The notes under the pieces were generated by a model. That model saw only the letters and a list, made by a program, of their open reading frames with translations. It had not been told where the DNA came from and searched no databases. From CAZFLY01 sp964519995 (lineage in GTDB: Bacteria > Planctomycetota > Phycisphaerae > Sedimentisphaerales > Anaerobacaceae), in NCBI GenBank assembly GCA_964519995.1, contig CAZFLY010000078.1, forward strand, positions 1-10,609: a stretch of 10,609 nt of DNA. The letters run 5' to 3'. A program made the translations under genes and the position numbers. Below, piece by piece: positions 6,608-10,609 of this stretch (position 1 is the first letter of the stretch; each line of letters opens with the position of its first letter).

Positions 6608-7957
6608 ATGTATAAGATTATTCTTGCATCAAGGTATCTGTTGAAACGCCGGATAACGTATTTTGCAGTGCTGGCAGTTGGCCTTTGTGTCTTCATTGTT
6701 GTTATAGTCATGACTGTGATGACGGGCTTAGTACGTGACTTCAAGCAGAAGAACCATGATTTTGTAGGAGACTGCGTTGTCGGTACAGAGTCGCTGGTTG
6801 GCTTTGCTTACTACGAAGATTTCATGAAGATTCTTCAGAAGGCTGATTTTATAAAGACTGTCTCACCTGTTGTGCGAGGTTACGCGTTAGTGAATCCTCG
6901 CCAGACAGAGCAGAATATCGGCCTTGAGGTTATGGGAATATATCCGGTTAGGCACAGTCAGGCCACCGGTTTTGGAGATACGCTGTATTACCACAAGAAT
7001 GATGTATCGAGAGTGTTTGAGCCGATTGAAGACCCAAATATCTGGGGCTGTGTTGTAGGTATCGATAGGGTACTGGTGCGTGATGCAAAAGGCCATTATG
7101 CCTACAGTTTAGCCCCTGCCAATATTGAGCTTACAGTGAGCTGTTTTCCGTTGACTGCAAAGGGCGCCTTGGCTAAGGCCGGCACAGGATTGGTTAATAT
7201 AAGGACTTTTTACCTTAACGACCACTCACAAACCGGTCTGGCGCGGGTGGACAGCTCAGTTATCTATTTGCCCTTCGAACAGGCTCAATTGCTTTGTGGA
7301 ATGGCTGGACCTATTAAGAGGGTCTCCAGCTTGCATATCAAGTTCAAGCCGGGCGTTAAACTTTGGGATGGCTGTGAAAAAGTCAGGTCGATGTGGCGGG
7401 AGTTCACACGTCGAAAAGCTGGTGAAAGTCAGGCTCATCTCTTTGAGACAGTAGCTGTCCAGAATTGGAAGGATTACAGGCGTGGATTTATTGCGGCTAT
7501 GGAAAAAGAGCAGACAATTATGATTGTGATGTTTGCCTTTGTGGGGCTCACGACAGTTTTCATAGTTTTTGTAGTTTTTTACATGATTATTAGCCACAAG
7601 AGCAAAGATATAGGCATACTTAAAAGTATGGGTGTGTCGAATTTAGACATTGTTGAGTTGTTTTCGGGCTTCGCTTTTTCGGTCGGTCTCTTGGGTTCGT
7701 GTATCGGCACCTTGGCAGGCTGGTTGTTTTTGCTACAGATAAATCGGATAGAAAACTGGCTTTTTGAGAACTTTCAGTTTCAATTATGGGATAGGACAAT
7801 TTATGCTATAGGTGACATTCCAAACCAGGTGTCATTCGAGGTTTTGGCTGTCATTGTCTTTTCGGCTGTTATGGCTTGTCTGGCTGGTGCTCTTGTGCCG
7901 AGTTGGCAGGCAGCCAAATTGGAGCCTGTTGAGGCTTTACGCGTGAGTCTGCTATGA
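6608..7957 (+). CDS. ABC transporter permease, FtsX/LolC-LolE type (second paralogue)
   Basis: The probable partner permease in the same LolCDE-like inner-membrane complex. The 449 residues have a first helix at about 16-41, a large periplasmic domain, then helices at about 305-328, 345-370 and 408-435. The coupling segment KDIGILKSMGVS begins at Lys333, almost the same place as in the upstream permease, and the protein ends PVEALRVSLL. Shared positions (KDI-I-KS-G, IE-W, LW, IPN-V, PVE-LR) show the two are paralogues, while the periplasmic domains differ widely. The start at 6608 gives the expected N-terminus (RYLLKRRITYF), but no Shine-Dalgarno is visible because the palindromic repeat directly abuts it. 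Translation may be leaderless-like or aided by the A/T-rich, unstructured start region. Its stop overlaps the ATPase start by four bases (ATGA, 7954-7957), indicating translational coupling. Confidence 0.9.
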   Translation: MYKIILASRYLLKRRITYFAVLAVGLCVFIVVIVMTVMTGLVRDFKQKNHDFVGDCVVGTESLVGFAYYEDFMKILQKADFIKTVSPVVRGYALVNPRQTEQNIGLEVMGIYPVRHSQATGFGDTLYYHKNDVSRVFEPIEDPNIWGCVVGIDRVLVRDAKGHYAYSLAPANIELTVSCFPLTAKGALAKAGTGLVNIRTFYLNDHSQTGLARVDSSVIYLPFEQAQLLCGMAGPIKRVSSLHIKFKPGVKLWDGCEKVRSMWREFTRRKAGESQAHLFETVAVQNWKDYRRGFIAAMEKEQTIMIVMFAFVGLTTVFIVFVVFYMIISHKSKDIGILKSMGVSNLDIVELFSGFAFSVGLLGSCIGTLAGWLFLLQINRIENWLFENFQFQLWDRTIYAIGDIPNQVSFEVLAVIVFSAVMACLAGALVPSWQAAKLEPVEALRVSLL

Positions 7958-8655
7958 GCAAGAACGATATCATACTGGAGACTGAGGGCGTTTATAAATC
8001 TTATCGAATGGGTGCCGCAGATGTTAAGGTGCTCAAAGGTGTTAACCTGGCGGTACATAGAGGCGAATTCCTGGCCATAGTTGGCGCCTCCGGCAGCGGT
8101 AAAAGTACTCTGTTACACATACTCGGTGGGTTGGATAGGCCCGATAATGGTGTTGTGCGATTTGAAGACCGGGATTTGAATACGTTCAGCGCCGGCGAAC
8201 TAAATAGATTCCGCAATAAAATGGTAGGATTTGTTTTTCAGTTTTATCATTTATTGGACGAATTAAATGTACTGGAAAACGTTTCCTTGCCGGCAATGGC
8301 CGGCAGAAGTGTTGCTGCTTGGTTTGCCTGTCGCAAATGGGCAAAAGACCGAGCCGGAGAGTTGCTTGAGCAGCTTGGTATGCCCGATAGAGCTGACCAT
8401 AAACCGTACCAGCTATCTGGCGGAGAGCGGCAAAGGGTGGCTATAGGAAGGGCCTTGATGAATGAGCCAAGACTGCTGTTGGCTGATGAGACGACAGGAA
8501 ACCTTGACTCGGCAACAGGAAATGATATTCTCCGTCTGCTCAAGCAGTTGAATCAGGCAGGACAAACGATTGTAATGGTTACGCATAATGAAAGGATCGC
8601 CGAAAGCGCAGGGCGGATAATCACGCTGGCGGACGGAAAAATTCGTCGTGCCTGA
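7954..8655 (+). CDS. lolD: LolD-like ABC transporter ATP-binding protein
   Basis: The cytoplasmic ATPase that powers the two upstream permeases. It has 233 residues, the usual LolD/MacB-N length. Visible motifs in order are Walker A GASGSGKST (44-52), the Q-loop with Gln96 (GFVFQFYHLL), the signature LSGGE (154-158), Walker B LLLADE (174-179) with catalytic Glu179, the D-loop GNLD ending at Asp185, and the H-loop His211 (VTHNE). The short LDELNVLENV stretch after the Q-loop fits the LolD/MacB family. The usual ADEPTGNLD is ADETTGNLD here, replacing Pro by Thr just after the catalytic Glu. No catalytic residue is lost. The four-base ATGA overlap with the second permease, and membership in a permease-permease-ATPase set, strongly tie it to this transporter. 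FtsE-like or other MacB-family assignments are less likely because of the two full-size LolC-type permeases. Confidence 0.93.
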   Translation: MSKNDIILETEGVYKSYRMGAADVKVLKGVNLAVHRGEFLAIVGASGSGKSTLLHILGGLDRPDNGVVRFEDRDLNTFSAGELNRFRNKMVGFVFQFYHLLDELNVLENVSLPAMAGRSVAAWFACRKWAKDRAGELLEQLGMPDRADHKPYQLSGGERQRVAIGRALMNEPRLLLADETTGNLDSATGNDILRLLKQLNQAGQTIVMVTHNERIAESAGRIITLADGKIRRA

Positions 8656-8661
8656 AGCGTG

Positions 8662-8718
8662 ATGCGTATCGCGAAAAGGCAAATACGCATGACTCAATAC
8701 GCAATACGATATACGAGG
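8662..8718. repeat. Intergenic repeat: 8-base inverted repeat plus 7-base tandem units
   Basis: ATGCGTAT (8662-8669) is the exact reverse complement of ATACGCAT (8683-8690), separated by 13 bases. It is followed by CAATACG (8695-8701), CAATACG (8702-8708) and the variant ATATACG (8709-8715). The 71-base spacer between the ATPase and the aminotransferase consists almost wholly of this material. Its 3' end, GAGG (8715-8718), serves as the ribosome binding site of the next gene. The ATACG/ATGCG word resembles repeats I recall from intergenic DNA of other environmental genomes, but only one copy is present here. Confidence 0.65.
8715..8718 (+). promoter_or_regulatory. Ribosome binding site GAGG followed by an eight-T tract
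   Basis: GAGG is separated from the ATG at 8727 by eight thymines (8719-8726). Spacing is good. The T tract has no adjoining GC-rich stem, so it is not read as a terminator. Confidence 0.6.
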
Positions 8719-8726
8719 TTTTTTTT

Positions 8727-9593
8727 ATGGGATTAAAGATCTGGCTTGATGGTAAGCTTGTTGATGAGGCTGATGCCAAAGTATCTGTTTTTGACCATGG
8801 CCTTCTTTATGGTGACGGTGTTTTTGAAGGCATTCGTGTTTACAACCGCAGAGTATTTGAGTTCGAAGCTCATCTCAGAAGGTTTTATGAATCAGCCAAG
8901 GTCATTCGCCTTGAGGTGCCGCTGGGCAGGCGCGAACTTGTCGAAGCCGTTAAGAAGACTGTGGAGGCTAATGGTGTAGTTGATGGCTACATTCGTTTGG
9001 TGGTTACACGCGGAGTGGGAAATTTGGGATTAAATCCCTTCGTCTGTGAGAATAGCTGCCTGTTTATTATCGCCGACAATATTCAGCTCTATCCGGAGGA
9101 ACTCTACGAAAAGGGCATGAAGGTAGTCAGTGCGACTACAGTTCGCAATCATCCCTTGGCGATTCCGCCTCAGGTTAAGAGCCTGAACTATTTGAATAAT
9201 ATCCTGGCCAAGATCGAAGCACTGGACAACGATGTGCCTGAGGCGGTAATGTACAACCATGAGGGATATGTCGCTGAGGCAACGGGTGACAATGTTTTCA
9301 TCGTTAGAAATGGTGTGATCTATGCACCGCTTGTCGAGGCCGGTTCCCTGGAAGGGATAACGCGAAGCGTTGTTATCAGATTGGCCAAGGAGGAAAATCT
9401 TGAGGTCGTTGAGAAGAACTTGACGAGATTTGACTTGTATGTTTGCGATGAATTTTTCCTCACGGGTACCGCCGCCGAGGTCATCGGCGTAATCGAGATT
9501 GACGGTCGAGTTATAGGAGACGGTAAACCTGGGCCTATTACGAAGCTGCTAAGAAAGAAGTTCTTCAGATACGCCCACGGGAAGGAGAAATAG
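8727..9593 (+). CDS. ilvE: Branched-chain amino acid aminotransferase (class IV PLP enzyme)
   Basis: Transfers the amino group between glutamate and the 2-oxo acids of leucine, isoleucine and valine, as the last step of their synthesis or the first of their breakdown, in the cytoplasm. The 288 residues have the fold-type IV landmarks: FDHGLLYGDGVFEGIRVY (22-39), the PLP-binding Lys151 in PPQVKSLNYLNN, EATGDN with Glu184, GSLEGITR (206-213) contacting the cofactor phosphate, and TGTAAEV (246-252). This set favours branched-chain aminotransferase over D-alanine aminotransferase or aminodeoxychorismate lyase, which share the fold, but substrate range cannot be read from sequence alone. The start at 8727 has GAGG at eight bases. 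The gene follows the ABC cassette after a repeat-filled spacer and precedes the polyprenyl synthase by 45 bases. No attenuator or leader peptide is visible. Confidence 0.93.
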   Translation: MGLKIWLDGKLVDEADAKVSVFDHGLLYGDGVFEGIRVYNRRVFEFEAHLRRFYESAKVIRLEVPLGRRELVEAVKKTVEANGVVDGYIRLVVTRGVGNLGLNPFVCENSCLFIIADNIQLYPEELYEKGMKVVSATTVRNHPLAIPPQVKSLNYLNNILAKIEALDNDVPEAVMYNHEGYVAEATGDNVFIVRNGVIYAPLVEAGSLEGITRSVVIRLAKEENLEVVEKNLTRFDLYVCDEFFLTGTAAEVIGVIEIDGRVIGDGKPGPITKLLRKKFFRYAHGKEK

Positions 9594-9638
9594 CGACACA
9601 GCCAGGATTCATATGCTAAAAGCTGTGCGCCAAACCTT

Positions 9639-10609
9639 ATGCAGTCACCCGTACGAAAGGATGCATCAGTATCTTTGCCGCGGATTGAGGTTCCCACCTT
9701 CAGGTTAATCGGACGCCAGCTTGATCAGGTCAGAGAACTTATCATGGATCAGCTATCTGCCCCGGCTAATGCAGCAAAAATCCAACCTTTGCTTGATTAT
9801 ATAGGTACGCATGGCGGCAAAATGATGCGCCCCGGGCTTGTTCTGCTGTCTGGTGAGTGTTGTGGAAAAATCACAGAGAAGCACATCCATGTGGCGGCGA
9901 TTGTCGAAATGATTCACAACGCTACGCTTATGCACGATGATGTTATAGATGATGGGAAAAAGCGCCGGGGTCATCCTACGGTCAACAGCCTTTGGGGCAA
10001 CGAATCTTCTGTGCTGCTTGGGGACTTTATCTTGAGCCGTGCTTTCAAGATGTGTGCCGAACTGGAGCCTGATGTAGCCAGCTTAATTGCAGCCACGGCG
10101 GTTCGTGTCTGTGAAGGTGAGTTAAGACAGGTTATTCAAAGAAACGAGATGCAACTAAGCGAACTCGAATACATTGAAACAATCACGGAAAAAAGTGCTG
10201 CCTTTTTTAGCGGCTGTTGTCGCCTTGGTGCGATTTTAGTGAGTGCGAGTGACACTCAGGTCCAGTCGCTTGCTCGTTTTGGCCTCAATGCCGGTATTGC
10301 ATTTCAGATTATCGACGATTTGCTTGATATAACTGGTGATGAAAAACAGATGGGCAAGACAGTTGGAAACGACGTTGATAGAAGTAAACTTACCTTAGCT
10401 GTCATACATTTGCTAAGGAGCGTAGATGAGACTAATAGACGGAAAATCGAGAGCGAGCTAAAAGACGGGGCGGGACGTGAGAAAGCCCTGATGGATATGT
10501 TGACTACCTATGGTAGCCTTGAATATGCGCAAAGTCTTGCACAGCAATTTGTTGCCAAGGCAATTAGTGCTCTGGATGATTTGACAGAAAGTAAGGGCAA
10601 GCTCGCTCT
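9639..10609 (+). CDS. Polyprenyl diphosphate synthase (trans-isoprenyl), cut by the right edge
   Basis: Condenses isopentenyl diphosphate units onto an allylic diphosphate to build an all-trans chain, probably for a quinone side chain. The frame stays open to the window end, giving at least 323 residues. Family members are about 320-350, so only a short C-terminus can be missing. Visible features are GGKMMRP (the conserved G-K-x-x-R-P), the first Asp-rich motif DDVID (100-104) followed by KKRRGHPTVN, GLNAGIAFQIIDDLLD with the second Asp-rich motif (226-230), and GKTVGND after it. All diphosphate- and magnesium-binding residues are present. The start is uncertain: ATG 9639 is the first possible in-frame start after the aminotransferase stop but has no Shine-Dalgarno, and TTG 9675 has AAAGGA (9656-9661) 13 bases upstream. 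Chain length (octaprenyl, heptaprenyl, geranylgeranyl and others) cannot be assigned here. Confidence 0.94.
   Translation, partial: MQSPVRKDASVSLPRIEVPTFRLIGRQLDQVRELIMDQLSAPANAAKIQPLLDYIGTHGGKMMRPGLVLLSGECCGKITEKHIHVAAIVEMIHNATLMHDDVIDDGKKRRGHPTVNSLWGNESSVLLGDFILSRAFKMCAELEPDVASLIAATAVRVCEGELRQVIQRNEMQLSELEYIETITEKSAAFFSGCCRLGAILVSASDTQVQSLARFGLNAGIAFQIIDDLLDITGDEKQMGKTVGNDVDRSKLTLAVIHLLRSVDETNRRKIESELKDGAGREKALMDMLTTYGSLEYAQSLAQQFVAKAISALDDLTESKGKLA

Noticed and set aside
8662..8726. Rho-independent terminator after the LolD-like gene
   Set aside because: The inverted repeat (8662-8690) is 28 bases away from the T tract (8719-8726) and is only 8 bp long, so the two do not form a terminator unit.
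9613..9708. 31-residue ORF overlapping the start of the polyprenyl synthase
   Set aside because: It has AGGA at a fair distance, but no recognisable protein features, and it overlaps the synthase N-terminus in another frame. It is kept only as a possible translation-coupling element.
1..10609. CRISPR array, tRNA, rRNA, transposase, phage or toxin-antitoxin genes
   Set aside because: I found no regularly spaced repeats, cloverleaf-like sequences or matching protein motifs on either strand.

Overview
This window reads as ordinary bacterial chromosome of moderate GC content. All eight recognisable genes lie on the plus strand in short, close-packed transcription groups. The gene set suggests a Gram-negative (diderm) organism: a LolCDE-type lipoprotein-release ABC cassette, a membrane-anchored S41 processing protease and a class II lysyl-tRNA synthetase. 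A PVC-group bacterium, perhaps a planctomycete of the Phycisphaerae type, is my best guess. It rests on the overall flavour of the proteins and on the repeat-decorated intergenic DNA, not on a diagnostic marker, so it is an inference of low to moderate strength.

Layout: (1) 1-223 is a non-coding leader with a widespread-looking interspersed repeat near its left edge and a consensus -10 box, leading into a class II fructose-bisphosphate aldolase (239-1189). (2) After a 115-base gap comes an S41 C-terminal processing protease (1305-3635). It has an unusually long helical N-terminal region, a Cys-rich membrane anchor and a small D-[V/I]-[N/R] repeat. (3) Lysyl-tRNA synthetase (3663-5123) follows after 27 bases. 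(4) A three-gene ABC cassette comes next: two divergent paralogous FtsX/LolC-like permeases (5178-6530 and 6608-7957) and a LolD-like ATPase (7954-8655), the last two overlapping by ATGA. A 64-base AT-rich near-palindrome sits between the two permeases. (5) A branched-chain aminotransferase (8727-9593) follows, preceded by a second repeat-rich spacer whose last bases supply its ribosome binding site. (6) An all-trans polyprenyl diphosphate synthase starts at about 9639 and runs off the right edge.

How the genes work together: the two permeases and the ATPase should form one inner-membrane complex that extracts lipoproteins or another amphiphile. The other genes are housekeeping functions in glycolysis/gluconeogenesis, envelope proteolysis, translation, branched-chain amino acid metabolism and isoprenoid chain synthesis, with no obvious shared pathway. 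I see no tRNA, rRNA, CRISPR array, insertion sequence, phage gene or evident novel defence system. The most unusual material is the set of three different short intergenic repeat elements and the uncharacterised N-terminal half of the S41 protease.
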